Origin: Actinomadura sp. BRA 177
GTDB taxonomy: Bacteria > Actinomycetota > Actinomycetes > Streptosporangiales > Streptosporangiaceae
DNA length: 46,340 nt
Assembly: GCF_013372625.1 (NCBI RefSeq)
Contig: NZ_JABXFD010000358.1
Coordinates: 1 to 46,340 of the forward strand
Reading direction: 5' to 3'
In this document: positions 34,375-42,876 of the stretch, piece after piece
Position numbering within the stretch: the stretch's first letter is position 1
Layout: each line of letters opens with the position of its first letter
Program-made: the position numbers and the translations under genes
The notes under the pieces: generated by a model
What the model saw: the letters and a program-made list of their open reading frames with translations, nothing else
What the model was told of the DNA's origin: nothing
The model's database searches: none

Positions 34375-34519
34375 TTCTCGCGTACCAGACCGTCCCACCC
34401 GTCCCTTGGGGTCTACCCTTGGCGAGGCTGAGACGTTCTTTAGCCTTCATTGACCTTCGGGCCCCTGGACCTTCGTACCAACGAACGACGTACCTACGGC
34501 CATGACGAGAGGAGAACAC

Positions 34520-35494
34520 GTGGAGACCCCCGCCTCCACCTGTCGGCCCACCGCGCGCCGGCGAGGTGGGCGCCGCACCGCCACGGCTCTCGTGGCCATC
34601 GCCGCCGCACTGCCGCTGATCGGGACCGCCACCCCGTCCGCGAGCGCGGCGCCGCCCATGTCCGTCCCCATGGACCCGGGCGACAGCGCCAAGTTCGCCA
34701 AGCTGAACCGCCAGATCGAGAAGCTGGACAAGGAGTACGGCGGCGACCTCGCCAAGCTGAAGGACGCCCAGTACGCCGCGCAGAAGGCGCTGAGCAAGTC
34801 CAACGACCTGCAGAAGGACCTCGTCGAGGCCCGCAACCTCGTCGCCCAGCTGGCCGCGACCCAGTACATGACCGGCGGGGAGGACCCCACCGTCTCGTTC
34901 CTGGCCGACGCCAACCCGAGCGACATGCTCAGCAACGCCACCCTGGTCAGCCACCTCGCGCAGAACAAGGCGGCGAAGGTCGCGCAGATCCAGAAGCTCG
35001 TCGACGACCAGCTCGCGGCGCGCAAGAAGGCCCAGCTGAAGATGACGGAGCTGAAGAAGGAGATCAAGGACCTGAAGAGCCGCAAGGCCCAGATCCAGCA
35101 GCTCGTCAAGAAGTACAAGCCCGAGTCGCCGAGCATCGGCATGGGCGGCGTCACGCCCCGCATGCTGAAGGTCAAGAACACTCTCGACCTGGAGATGGGC
35201 CCCTTCCCCACTATCGGCTGCGTCCGGCACACCGGCGACCCGCAGGACCACGGCACCGGCCACGCCTGCGACTTCATGGTGACGACCGGCGGCGTGATGG
35301 CGGGCGGCAGCGCCAAGGCCCAGGGCGACCGCACCGCCGAGTACGCCATCTCCCACGCGAGCGCCCTCGGCATCAAGTACGTCATCTGGCGCCAGCGCAT
35401 CTACGACATGCGCAGCCCCGGCTGGCGCATGATGGAGAACCGCGGCGGCGTGACCGCCAACCACTACGACCACGTCCACGTCTCGGTCTTCTAG
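34520..35494 (+). CDS. Secreted coiled-coil protein with a possible M15-like C-terminal domain
   Basis: The 324-residue exported protein has a signal peptide (RRGGRRTATALVAIAAALPL, cut near ASA-AP at about 44). A long charged coiled coil follows (about 55-205: KLNRQIEKLDKEYGGDLAKL to KKAQLKMTELKKEIKDLKSR), then a C-terminal domain (about 215-324). The latter has HGTGHACDFMV and HYDHVHVSVF, a His/Asp/His set like metal-binding M15/VanY-type peptidases and the ARB_07466-like domain of actinobacteria. The coiled coil recalls wall hydrolases of the RipC/PcsB type. A role in peptidoglycan processing is likely but inferred. The GTG at 34520 has GGAG five bases upstream. Its stop lies inside a tandem array. 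Confidence 0.7.
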   Translation: METPASTCRPTARRRGGRRTATALVAIAAALPLIGTATPSASAAPPMSVPMDPGDSAKFAKLNRQIEKLDKEYGGDLAKLKDAQYAAQKALSKSNDLQKDLVEARNLVAQLAATQYMTGGEDPTVSFLADANPSDMLSNATLVSHLAQNKAAKVAQIQKLVDDQLAARKKAQLKMTELKKEIKDLKSRKAQIQQLVKKYKPESPSIGMGGVTPRMLKVKNTLDLEMGPFPTIGCVRHTGDPQDHGTGHACDFMVTTGGVMAGGSAKAQGDRTAEYAISHASALGIKYVIWRQRIYDMRSPGWRMMENRGGVTANHYDHVHVSVF

Positions 35495-35575
35495 CCGGAC
35501 GTCTTCTAGCCGGACGTCTTCTAGCCGGACGTCTTCTAGCCGGACGTCTTCTAGCCGGACGTCTTCTGGCCGGAC
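35486..35575 (+). repeat. Six 15-bp tandem repeats spanning a stop codon
   Basis: The unit GTCTTCTAGCCGGAC occurs five times without change from 35486, and a sixth time with TAG changed to TGG. Unit 1 holds the last two codons (Val-Phe) and the TAG of the coiled-coil protein, so five in-frame TAG stops follow one another. The 15-base length keeps the frame. No hairpin is formed. Confidence 0.9.
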
Positions 35576-35588
35576 GCGGCTCGGGCGC

Positions 35589-35810
35589 CTACTTCCGGCG
35601 GCCGAAGAGGAAGTAGGAGATCGGGCCCACGAAGTTGACGAAGGCGAGCGTCCGCCACAGTCGCTTGGAGCCCTTCACCTGGTCGCTGGGACGGCGCTGA
35701 AGGTCGACCAGAGCGGCCGCCAGCAGCGACAGCTGCACCGTCGTGGCGCCCGCGATGACCGAGCGTTCCGTTCGGCTGAGCTCGGACCAGCGCTGCTTGG
35801 AACCCACCAT
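35589..35810 (-). CDS. Small PLDc_N-type membrane protein
   Basis: The 73-residue protein has two hydrophobic stretches: SVIAGATTVQLSLLAAALVD, then RTLAFVNFVGPISYFLFGRR. The ending W-x-x-x-x-x-x-N-F-x-G-P-x-x-Y-x-x-F-G-R-R matches the phospholipase-D N-terminal-type membrane domain (PLDc_N), which often occurs alone in actinobacteria. The function of the free-standing form is unknown. AGGGGGAGG precedes the ATG. It is convergent with the coiled-coil gene, 13 bases from its repeat array. Confidence 0.75.
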   Translation of the reverse strand: MVGSKQRWSELSRTERSVIAGATTVQLSLLAAALVDLQRRPSDQVKGSKRLWRTLAFVNFVGPISYFLFGRRK

Positions 35811-35863
35811 GCCTCCCCCTAGACCGGTTGCACTCTCAGGCTAGACGGGGCCGGACGAGACGG

Positions 35864-35894
35864 AAGGGGCGCCCCCGCGTGTGGGGCGCCCCTT
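35864..35894 (-). terminator. Hairpin terminator after purL
   Basis: A perfect 12-base inverted repeat (35864-35875 with 35883-35894; arm AAGGGGCGCCCC) lies 30 bases past the purL stop on the minus strand. Confidence 0.75.
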
Positions 35895-35923
35895 TCGTCT
35901 GCGCTTGAACGTCTGCGCGTCGA

Positions 35924-38900
35924 TCAGTCGGCGTAGCTCGGGAGCATGCGCTCGTGGGCCTCGCGGAGCTCCGACAGGCCGATGCTGAACAGCTCCTGCT
36001 GGTCGCCGTCCGGGCCGCGTCCGGTCACGTGGAGGGCGTCGCCGCCCGCCACGCCGAGCTGGGCGACCGGAACCCCGGCGGACTCGCAGAGGGCCTGCAG
36101 GCGTCCCTCAGCGCCCGGCCTGACCACGACCATGGCGCGGGCCACCGACTCGCTGAACAGCGCCGTGAACGGGTCCCCCCGCAGCGTGATTCGGGCGCCG
36201 AGCCCGCCGCGCAGGCACGACTCCACGAGCGTCTGCGACAGGCCGCCGTCCGACAGGTCGTGGACGCCCGTCACCAGGCCTTCGCGACCGGCGGCGACCA
36301 TCACCGACGCCAGCGCCGCCTCGGCCTTCAGGTCCACCAGCGGCGGCAGGCCGCCCAGGTGGTTGTAGACGACGTGCGCCCATTCCGAGCCGCCGAACTC
36401 CTCGCGGGTCTCGCCGAGCAGCGCGATCGTGGCGCCGTCGGTGGTCAGCGACATGTTCACCCGGCGGCGAACGTCGTCGTGGACGCCCAGGACACCGATC
36501 ACCGGCGTCGGGTTGATCGGGGTCTCGCCCGTCTGGTTGTAGAAGCTGACGTTGCCGCCCGTGACCGGGATGCCCAGGTACTGGCAGCCGTCCGCCAGGC
36601 CCTCGACCGCGCGCGCGAACTGCCACATGACGCCCGGGTCCTCGGGGGAGCCGAAGTTGAGGCAGTTCGTGACGGCCAGGGGCCGCGCACCGGTGGCGGC
36701 GACGTTGCGGTACGCCTCGCTCAGCGCGAGCTGCGCGCCCGAGTACGGGTCGAGGCGCGTGTAGCGGCCGTTGCCGTCCAGCGACAGCGCGATGCCCAGA
36801 CCGGACTCGTCGTCGACGCGCACCACGCCCGCGTTCTCGGGCATCGCCATGACGGTGTTGCCCAGCACGTACCGGTCGTACTGCGAGGTCACCCACGTCT
36901 TGCCGGCGAGGTTCGGTGAGCCGGCCAGCCACAGGACCGTCCGGCGCAGCTCGTCGCCGTTGGACGGACGCGTGAGGTGCCCGGGGGTGTCGGCCTGTAG
37001 GGCTCCGAGGTCGTGCGGGGGCTCCAGCGGGCGGTTGTAGACCGGGCCCTCGTCGGCGGCCGTGGTCGGCGGGATGTCGACGATCGTCTCGCCCCGCCAC
37101 GTCATGACCAGCCGACGGGTGTCGGTGACCTGGCCGATGACCGTCGCCGGGATCTCCCAGCGGCCGCAGATCTCCATGAAGCGGTCGACCTTGTCGGGCG
37201 AGACCACCGCCATCATGCGCTCCTGCGACTCGCTCATGAGGATCTCCTCGGGGAGGAGCGTCTCGTCGCGCAGCGGGACGGTGTCGAGGTCGACGTGCAT
37301 GCCACCGGTGCCGGCCGCGGCCAGCTCCGTCGTCGCGCAGGACACCCCGGCGGCGCCGAGGTCCTGGATGCCGACCACGAGGTCCTCGTTGAACAGCTCC
37401 AGGCAGCACTCGATGAGCAGCTTCTCCATGAACGGGTCGCCCACCTGGACCGACGGCCGCTTCTGGTGCGACTCCTCATCGAACGTCGCCGAGGCCAGGA
37501 CGGACGCACCGCCGATGCCGTCCGGGCCGGTGAGGGCGCCGAACAGGATCACCTTGTTGCCGGGGCCCGAAGCGATGGCGCGCTGGATGTCCTCGTGCTT
37601 CATCACGCCGACGCACAGGGCGTTCACGAGCGGGTTCTGCTCGTAGCAGGCGTCGAAGACCGTCTCGCCGCCGATGTTGGGCAGGCCAAGGGAGTTCCCG
37701 TAGCCGCCCACACCGGCCACCACACCGGGCAGGACGCGCTGCGTGTCGGGAGCGTCCGCCGGGCCGAAACGGAGCGAGTCCATGACGGCGATGGGGCGCG
37801 CACCCATCGACATGATGTCGCGGACGATCCCGCCGACGCCGGTAGCGGCGCCCTGGTACGGCTCCACGTAGGACGGGTGGTTGTGCGACTCCACCTTGAA
37901 GGTGACCGCCCAGCCTTGGCCGATGTCCACGACACCGGCGTTCTCGCCCATGCCGACTAGGAGCTTGTCCGTCTTCGGGGCCTTGTCACCGAACTGGCGC
38001 AGGTGCACCTTGGAGCTCTTGTAGGAGCAGTGCTCACTCCACATGACGGAGTAGATCGCCAGCTCCGCCGACGTGGGGCGACGTCCGAGGATGTGCCGGA
38101 CGCGCCGGTACTCCTCGTCGTTCATCCCAAGCTCGACATAGGGCTGCGGACGGTCGGGGGTCGCGGCGGCGATGGCGACCGTGTCCGTGCCGTGGCCGCC
38201 GCCCTCGATGGCCGGCATCGGCCCGGTTCCCCGCGGGAGGGGCTGAAGACCGGTGCCGGTCTCCACCGTCGGCTGCGGGCCGGTGCCCGGACCGAGCGCG
38301 GGCTGCGGACCCGTCCCCGGGCCCACGGCGGGCTGCGGCCCGGTGCCGATGCGCGGCTGCGGGCCCGTCCCGGGGCCTTCCGCACGCACGGGCAGAAGCG
38401 GACCGGTGTGCACGATGGGCTGCGGACCGCTGTCAGGCCCGACCGCAGGCTGCGGGCCGGTGCCGGACCCGACGGTCGGCTGCGGGCCCGTCCCGGAACC
38501 GACGGCAGGCTGCGGACCGGTGCCCGTCCCGACGACCGGCTGCGGACCAGTGCCAGGCCCCTCCGGGCGCGCCAGCGGGCCGCTGTTCAAGTCAACGATC
38601 GGCTGCGGACCCGTACCCGCCCCTACGGCCGGCTGCGGGCCCGTCCCGGAACCGACGGCAGGCTGGGGACCGGTACCCGTCCCGACAACCGGCTGCGGAC
38701 CCGTCCCGGGGCCCTCCGGACGCGCCAGCGGACCGCCGTTCAAGTCAACGATCGGCTGCGGACCACTGCTGGGCCCAACGGTCGGCTGCGGGCCCGTCCC
38801 AGAGCCCTCTGGGCGCGCCAGCGGCCCCGTGTTGAGGTCGACGATCAGCTGCGGCCCCGTCCCCGCACCTACAGCGGGCTGAGGGCCCGTCCCGGAACCG

Positions 38901-39415
38901 ACGGCGGGCTGCGGGCCGGTGCCCGTCACGGCGGCCGGTTGCGGACCGGTACCGAGCGCGGGCTGCGGCCCCGTGCCCGAGCCGCCGGGCTGCGCCGGCG
39001 GCCGAGGCCCCGCGAGCCCGTTCACGTCAGGCATGGTCAAAGAGGGGTCCACCACGGTGGACGAGGGGTCACCGACAGCGCGCTCTTCTTCCAGGGCACG
39101 GGCGAACTCCTGCTCGGGCCCTTCGACGGTCCCGGCGGAGGCGGGCGGCTGCTCGCCGTCTAGCACCGGGATGGGGCCCGTGAACGGCCCGGAGGCGGCG
39201 GGGGCGGCGGGGTCCTGCTGCGCCGGACGGGCGGCCGGGCCCGCGTTCCGGTCCTCGTCGATGATGGCCTTGAAACCCTGGGTCACCGAAGGGCTGACGG
39301 GCTGGAGCTCGGGGTCGTCCGCGTCGGACTTGAGCTCCCCGAGCCACTCCATCGACGGCTCGTCGGAGGCGTCCCGGGTGGCTCGTCCGGAAGCGTGGGG
39401 CCGTTGCTCACTCAT
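35924..39415 (-). CDS. purL: Phosphoribosylformylglycinamidine synthase subunit PurL with a long repeat extension
   Basis: The 1163-residue protein holds a normal small-type PurL (about 431-1163, ~733 residues), which turns FGAR to FGAM with ATP using ammonia from PurQ, held by PurS. Marks include [20 protein letters not shown] with the catalytic His, [39 protein letters not shown] and [14 protein letters not shown]. It is preceded by ~425 extra residues: an acidic start ([15 protein letters not shown]), then a Pro/Gly-rich array of GTGPQP-type repeats. The ATG at 39415 overlaps the purQ stop by four bases (ATGA). No good ribosome site stands before internal ATG codons such as 38125, so the extension is probably made. 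Confidence 0.9.
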   Translation of the reverse strand: MSEQRPHASGRATRDASDEPSMEWLGELKSDADDPELQPVSPSVTQGFKAIIDEDRNAGPAARPAQQDPAAPAASGPFTGPIPVLDGEQPPASAGTVEGPEQEFARALEEERAVGDPSSTVVDPSLTMPDVNGLAGPRPPAQPGGSGTGPQPALGTGPQPAAVTGTGPQPAVGSGTGPQPAVGAGTGPQLIVDLNTGPLARPEGSGTGPQPTVGPSSGPQPIVDLNGGPLARPEGPGTGPQPVVGTGTGPQPAVGSGTGPQPAVGAGTGPQPIVDLNSGPLARPEGPGTGPQPVVGTGTGPQPAVGSGTGPQPTVGSGTGPQPAVGPDSGPQPIVHTGPLLPVRAEGPGTGPQPRIGTGPQPAVGPGTGPQPALGPGTGPQPTVETGTGLQPLPRGTGPMPAIEGGGHGTDTVAIAAATPDRPQPYVELGMNDEEYRRVRHILGRRPTSAELAIYSVMWSEHCSYKSSKVHLRQFGDKAPKTDKLLVGMGENAGVVDIGQGWAVTFKVESHNHPSYVEPYQGAATGVGGIVRDIMSMGARPIAVMDSLRFGPADAPDTQRVLPGVVAGVGGYGNSLGLPNIGGETVFDACYEQNPLVNALCVGVMKHEDIQRAIASGPGNKVILFGALTGPDGIGGASVLASATFDEESHQKRPSVQVGDPFMEKLLIECCLELFNEDLVVGIQDLGAAGVSCATTELAAAGTGGMHVDLDTVPLRDETLLPEEILMSESQERMMAVVSPDKVDRFMEICGRWEIPATVIGQVTDTRRLVMTWRGETIVDIPPTTAADEGPVYNRPLEPPHDLGALQADTPGHLTRPSNGDELRRTVLWLAGSPNLAGKTWVTSQYDRYVLGNTVMAMPENAGVVRVDDESGLGIALSLDGNGRYTRLDPYSGAQLALSEAYRNVAATGARPLAVTNCLNFGSPEDPGVMWQFARAVEGLADGCQYLGIPVTGGNVSFYNQTGETPINPTPVIGVLGVHDDVRRRVNMSLTTDGATIALLGETREEFGGSEWAHVVYNHLGGLPPLVDLKAEAALASVMVAAGREGLVTGVHDLSDGGLSQTLVESCLRGGLGARITLRGDPFTALFSESVARAMVVVRPGAEGRLQALCESAGVPVAQLGVAGGDALHVTGRGPDGDQQELFSIGLSELREAHERMLPSYAD
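38217..38985 (-). repeat. GTGPQP-coding repeat array inside purL
   Basis: The minus strand encodes about 22 units of the form x-G-T-G-P-Q-P-x-V-G, 17 of them with exact GTGPQP. A longer unit with [14 protein letters not shown] recurs three times. Units are mostly 30 bases, differ by many synonymous changes, and stay in frame. Confidence 0.85.
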
Positions 39416-40092
39416 GCGTTGACCAGTCTCTTGACAATGGACGTGAAGAAACCGAGCCCGTCGGTGGACGGTCCGGTCAGCGACTCCACGGCATGCTCGG
39501 GGTGGGGCATGAGCCCGACCACGTTGCCGGCCTCGTTGCAGATGCCGGCGATGTCGTCGAGGGAGCCGTTCGGGTTCAGGTCGACGTAGCGGGCGACGAT
39601 CCGGCCGGTGTCGGCCAGTTCGATCAGCGTCTCCCGGTCGGCGGTGTAGCGGCCGTCCCGGTTCTTGATCGGGATCACCAGCTCCTGGCCCTCTCCGTAC
39701 TCGCTGGTCCAGGCCGTGTCGGCGTTCTCCACCCGCAGCCGCTGGTCGCGGCACACGAAGTGCAGGCCGGCGTTCGGCAGCAGCGCGCCCGGCAGCAGGT
39801 GCGACTCGCACAGCACCTGGAAGCCGTTGCAGATGCCGAGCACGGGCAGCCCCTTGCCGGCGGCGGCCACCAGTTCGGTCATGAGTGGCGCGAACCGGGC
39901 GATCGCCCCGGCCCGCAGGTAGTCCCCGTAGGAGAACCCGCCCGGCAGCACGACGGCGTCGACGCCCTGCAGGTCGTGGTCGCCGTGCCAGAGGGCGACC
40001 GGCTCGGCGCCGGACAGCCGGACGGCACGTGCGGCGTCCTTGTCGTCCAGAGAACCGGGAAAGGTGATGATGCCTACCCGGGCAGCGTCCAT
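39412..40092 (-). CDS. purQ: Phosphoribosylformylglycinamidine synthase subunit PurQ
   Basis: A 226-residue class I glutamine amidotransferase that supplies ammonia to PurL. The start is [20 protein letters not shown]; the nucleophile is Cys88 (GICNGFQVL), with His197 and Glu199 (MPHPEHA) completing the triad. [19 protein letters not shown] is typical of PurQ. Length is normal. GGAGG lies ten bases before the ATG. Its stop overlaps the purL start. Confidence 0.95.
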   Translation of the reverse strand: MDAARVGIITFPGSLDDKDAARAVRLSGAEPVALWHGDHDLQGVDAVVLPGGFSYGDYLRAGAIARFAPLMTELVAAAGKGLPVLGICNGFQVLCESHLLPGALLPNAGLHFVCRDQRLRVENADTAWTSEYGEGQELVIPIKNRDGRYTADRETLIELADTGRIVARYVDLNPNGSLDDIAGICNEAGNVVGLMPHPEHAVESLTGPSTDGLGFFTSIVKRLVNA

Positions 40093-40192
40093 CTGTTCTG
40101 TTCCTCCGAAAGAAGGCGGCGGCCGGGACGGTCGGGATCTCCTCCGCCGATCACCCCGCTGCGCGTCGCATACCCCCCGCGCGCGTCCTAAT

Positions 40193-40660
40193 CTACCCGG
40201 CGTTGTGCATGAGGCGGGCGTCGAGGCGGCGTACCAGGGCCCCGTCGCTCCAGGTCAGCCGCTTCCGCAGGTGAACGACGGTGCCCCGGTCGGGGACGGA
40301 GTCGATGTCCAGTTCGTCCACCAGCGCCCGCATGATTTTAAGCCCGCGGCCGGACTCGCTCAACGCGCCCCGGTCTGCGGCGGGCGCCGGCCGCGGCCCG
40401 CGGCCCCAGTCGGTGATCGTGAGCAGGCACGTACCGTCGTCGACGTGCCCGGTCACCTCGTACTCCCCGGACGCGCGGGCGTGCTGGACGACGTTCGTGC
40501 ACGCCTCGGACGCGGCGACCAGGACGTCGTCGACGCAGTCGGCGGATACGCCGAGCCCCCGCAGCGCGTCCCCCACCACCCGCCGGATCACCGGGATGGT
40601 CAGCGCCTCGCGCGGCAGCGCGAGCGAGAACCTCATATCCACCCGGACACCTCGTGTCAT
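40193..40660 (-). CDS. RsbW-like ATP-binding protein (anti-sigma factor type)
   Basis: The 155-residue HATPase_c protein belongs to the RsbW/SpoIIAB-like group. The N box is [20 protein letters not shown], the G1 box [11 protein letters not shown] and the G2 box [16 protein letters not shown]. Such proteins bind ATP and often act as anti-sigma factors or Ser kinases of anti-anti-sigma proteins; most actinobacterial copies have unknown partners. The ATG at 40660 or 40636 ([12 protein letters not shown]) may be the start. It stands between purS and purQ on the same strand, with gaps of 202 and 100 bases. No sigma factor or STAS protein is nearby. Confidence 0.8.
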   Translation of the reverse strand: MTRGVRVDMRFSLALPREALTIPVIRRVVGDALRGLGVSADCVDDVLVAASEACTNVVQHARASGEYEVTGHVDDGTCLLTITDWGRGPRPAPAADRGALSESGRGLKIMRALVDELDIDSVPDRGTVVHLRKRLTWSDGALVRRLDARLMHNAG

Positions 40661-40862
40661 GCCCCGGGCTTCCCGATCGTTCCCCCGGTCCCGGAGCGCG
40701 CTCGACGACTCGACGGAGCTAACACTTCCCCGGCGGAATACTCCGTAATCGCTATACTCACGGGTCTTTCCGGGAAATCTCACGGCCCGCGCAACGGTGC
40801 GGAACGAGCCGGCTCCGCACGGATACCGAATGGTATTCCGCACTATTTCCGGCCGATGCCGG

Positions 40863-41105
40863 TCAGAGAACGCGCACCTCGTAGTTCTCGATGACCGGAT
40901 TGGCCAGCAGCGTCTCGGCGATCTTCCCGACCCGCTCCAGCGCCGCCTCGTCGGCGTCCCCCTCCAGCTCCACCTCGAACCGCTTGCCCTGCCGGACGGC
41001 CACCACGCCGTCGAACCCCATCTGCGGCAGTTTCCTGGCGATCGCCTGGCCTTGCGGGTCAAGGATTTCCGGCTTCAGCATGACGTCCACGACGACACGC
41101 GCCAC
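40863..41105 (-). CDS. purS: Phosphoribosylformylglycinamidine synthase subunit PurS
   Basis: The 80-residue PurS begins MARVVVDVMLKPEILDPQGQ, continues KLPQMGFDGVVAVRQGKRFE and ends AETLLANPVIENYEVRVL. PurS dimers bridge PurL and PurQ and help pass ammonia. The GTG at 41105 is chosen because the family starts there and GAGGGGG precedes it. It is separated from purQ by the RsbW-like gene, so the FGAM synthase genes form a broken cluster on one strand. Confidence 0.9.
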   Translation of the reverse strand: MARVVVDVMLKPEILDPQGQAIARKLPQMGFDGVVAVRQGKRFEVELEGDADEAALERVGKIAETLLANPVIENYEVRVL

Positions 41106-41201
41106 GACCGCCCCCTCACTGATCTGCACCTTTCCTTACGATCTGAAGCGTACGGCACCATGGCTCTGCACGAGCCATCCGCATCCCCCCGGAGCCACCC
41201 G

Positions 41202-42821
41202 ATGAACATCGAGGACCTGACGCCCTCGGAACGCCGCCTGTGGAAGGCGTTCCCGAAGGGCGAAGCGGTCGACCTGTCGACCGGCGACCCGGCGCTCGAC
41301 GACATCGGGCAGTCCGACCGGTGGGGACACGACCGGGTGGTCAGAGCCGAGGTCCTCGTCGCACTCCTCGTCGGCGCGGTGGACCCCGAGCCGGGGCAGG
41401 TCGCCGCCGTCCGGCTCGCCGGCGCCCGCATCACCGGCTCGCTGAACCTCGGGCACGCGGAGGTCACCGTCCCCCTCGCCCTCACCGGCTGCGCGTTCGA
41501 CGACGCACCGCACCTGTACTGGGCGAGCATGACCAGCGTCCACCTGATGCGCTGCCGCCTGCCCGGCCTGGTCGCGTCCGGCACCCGGGTGGACGGCCAC
41601 CTGTGGCTGGAGGGCAGCCGGATCAACGGCGGCCTCTGGCTGGACGGCGCCAACATCACCGGAATCCTGAACATGTCGGGCGTCCAGCTGACCAACCCGG
41701 GCGGGGACGCGCTGCTCGCCGACCGCCTCTCCGTCGAGGCGAACGTCTACTGCGACCAGGGGTTCATCGCCAACGGCGAGGTCCGGCTGCCCGGCGCCCA
41801 CATCGGCGGACAGCTGATCTTCCGCGGCGCGCGGCTCTACAACCCGTCCGGCGTCGCCCTGTACGCCAGCCGCCTGGACGTGGCCGCGAACGTGTTCTGC
41901 GACGGCGGATTCACCGCCGAAGGCGAGATCCGCCTCCGCGGCGCCAGCGTCGGCGGCTACCTCTCCTTCGTCGGCGCGAACCTGTCCGCACCGGAACGCA
42001 CCGCCCTCAACGCGGACGACCTCACCGTCGAGACCGACATCTACTGCTCGGACGGCTTCACCGCCGTCGGCGCCGTCAGTTTCTCCGGCGCCCGCGTCAC
42101 CGGCCAGCTCAGCCTGCGCGACGCCCGCCTGCGCCACGACAACGGGACGGCCCTCAGCCTCCAGCGCGTCCAGGCCGAAGAGCTGCTCCTGCGCACCGCC
42201 GAACCGATCAGGGGCACCGCTGACTTCTCCTACGCCCGCATCAACCTGCTCCGCGACGACGCCGCTTCCTGGCCGGAGCGCCTCCAGCTCGACGGCCTCC
42301 AGTACGAGACCCTCGAACCGCCCCTCACCGCCCGCGAGCGCCTCGACTGGCTGCGCCGCGACACCGACGGCTACGCCCCGCAGCCCTACGAGCGCCTCGC
42401 CCAGACCTACCGCACCCTCGGCCTGGACGCCGACGGCCGCTCCGTCCTGCTCGCCAAGGCCCGCGACCGCCGCCAGACCCAGGGCCTCCCCCGCAAGATC
42501 GTCGGCTGGCTGCAGGACGCCCTGGTCGGCTACGGCTACCGCCCGTTCCGCGCCGCCAGCTGGCTGATCGGCCTCCTCGCCTTCGGCACGATCGTCTTCT
42601 CCATCCACCAGCCGGACGTCCTGGACGACGGCCACAAACCCCACTTCAACGCCTTCTTCTACACCCTCGACCTGCTCCTCCCCATCGGCAGCCTCGGCCA
42701 GGAGATCGAGTTCGCCCCCAAGGGCGTCTACCAGTGGATAGCGAACTTCATCGTCGCCGCCGGCCTCGTCCTCGGCCTGACCGTAGCCGCCGGCGCCACG
42801 AGGGCCCTCTCCCGCGAATAA
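41202..42821 (+). CDS. Beta-solenoid repeat protein with C-terminal membrane segments
   Basis: The 539-residue protein has a helical start (IEDLTPSERRLWKAFPKGEA), then right-handed beta-solenoid coils from about 65 to 340. Each coil carries patterns such as VRLAGARITGSLNLGHAEV and INGGLWLDGANITGILNMSG. A unit of about 45 residues repeats at least three times (VEANVYCDQGFIANGEVRLP, VAANVFCDGGFTAEGEIRLR, VETDIYCSDGFTAVGAVSFS). Two membrane segments close the protein (ASWLIGLLAFGTIVFSIHQ; FIVAAGLVLGLTVAAGATRA). Related Streptomyces proteins have been labelled membrane-associated oxidoreductase, but I see no cofactor motif. Start 41202 has GGAG; ATG 41160 is possible. Confidence 0.65.
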   Translation: MNIEDLTPSERRLWKAFPKGEAVDLSTGDPALDDIGQSDRWGHDRVVRAEVLVALLVGAVDPEPGQVAAVRLAGARITGSLNLGHAEVTVPLALTGCAFDDAPHLYWASMTSVHLMRCRLPGLVASGTRVDGHLWLEGSRINGGLWLDGANITGILNMSGVQLTNPGGDALLADRLSVEANVYCDQGFIANGEVRLPGAHIGGQLIFRGARLYNPSGVALYASRLDVAANVFCDGGFTAEGEIRLRGASVGGYLSFVGANLSAPERTALNADDLTVETDIYCSDGFTAVGAVSFSGARVTGQLSLRDARLRHDNGTALSLQRVQAEELLLRTAEPIRGTADFSYARINLLRDDAASWPERLQLDGLQYETLEPPLTARERLDWLRRDTDGYAPQPYERLAQTYRTLGLDADGRSVLLAKARDRRQTQGLPRKIVGWLQDALVGYGYRPFRAASWLIGLLAFGTIVFSIHQPDVLDDGHKPHFNAFFYTLDLLLPIGSLGQEIEFAPKGVYQWIANFIVAAGLVLGLTVAAGATRALSRE

Positions 42822-42876
42822 CCCCCCGCCCCCGCCTCCCTTTCATTACCGTTCACACGGCGAAAGGAGGCGGGTC

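Noticed and set aside
35486-35575. Transcription terminator made by the 15-bp repeats
   Set aside because: The unit has no self-complementary arms of useful length and no T-run follows.
38125-38127. Internal ATG as the true purL start, leaving out the extension
   Set aside because: No ribosome site precedes it, and the ATG at 39415 overlaps the purQ stop in the usual operon manner.
38253-38882. Open frame opposite the purL repeat with [12 protein letters not shown] repeats
   Set aside because: It is the mirror of the sense repeat; the sense frame is joined to the PurL core and coupled to purQ.
38217-38985. CRISPR-like array
   Set aside because: The units are in-frame coding repeats without separate unique spacers, and no cas genes are present.
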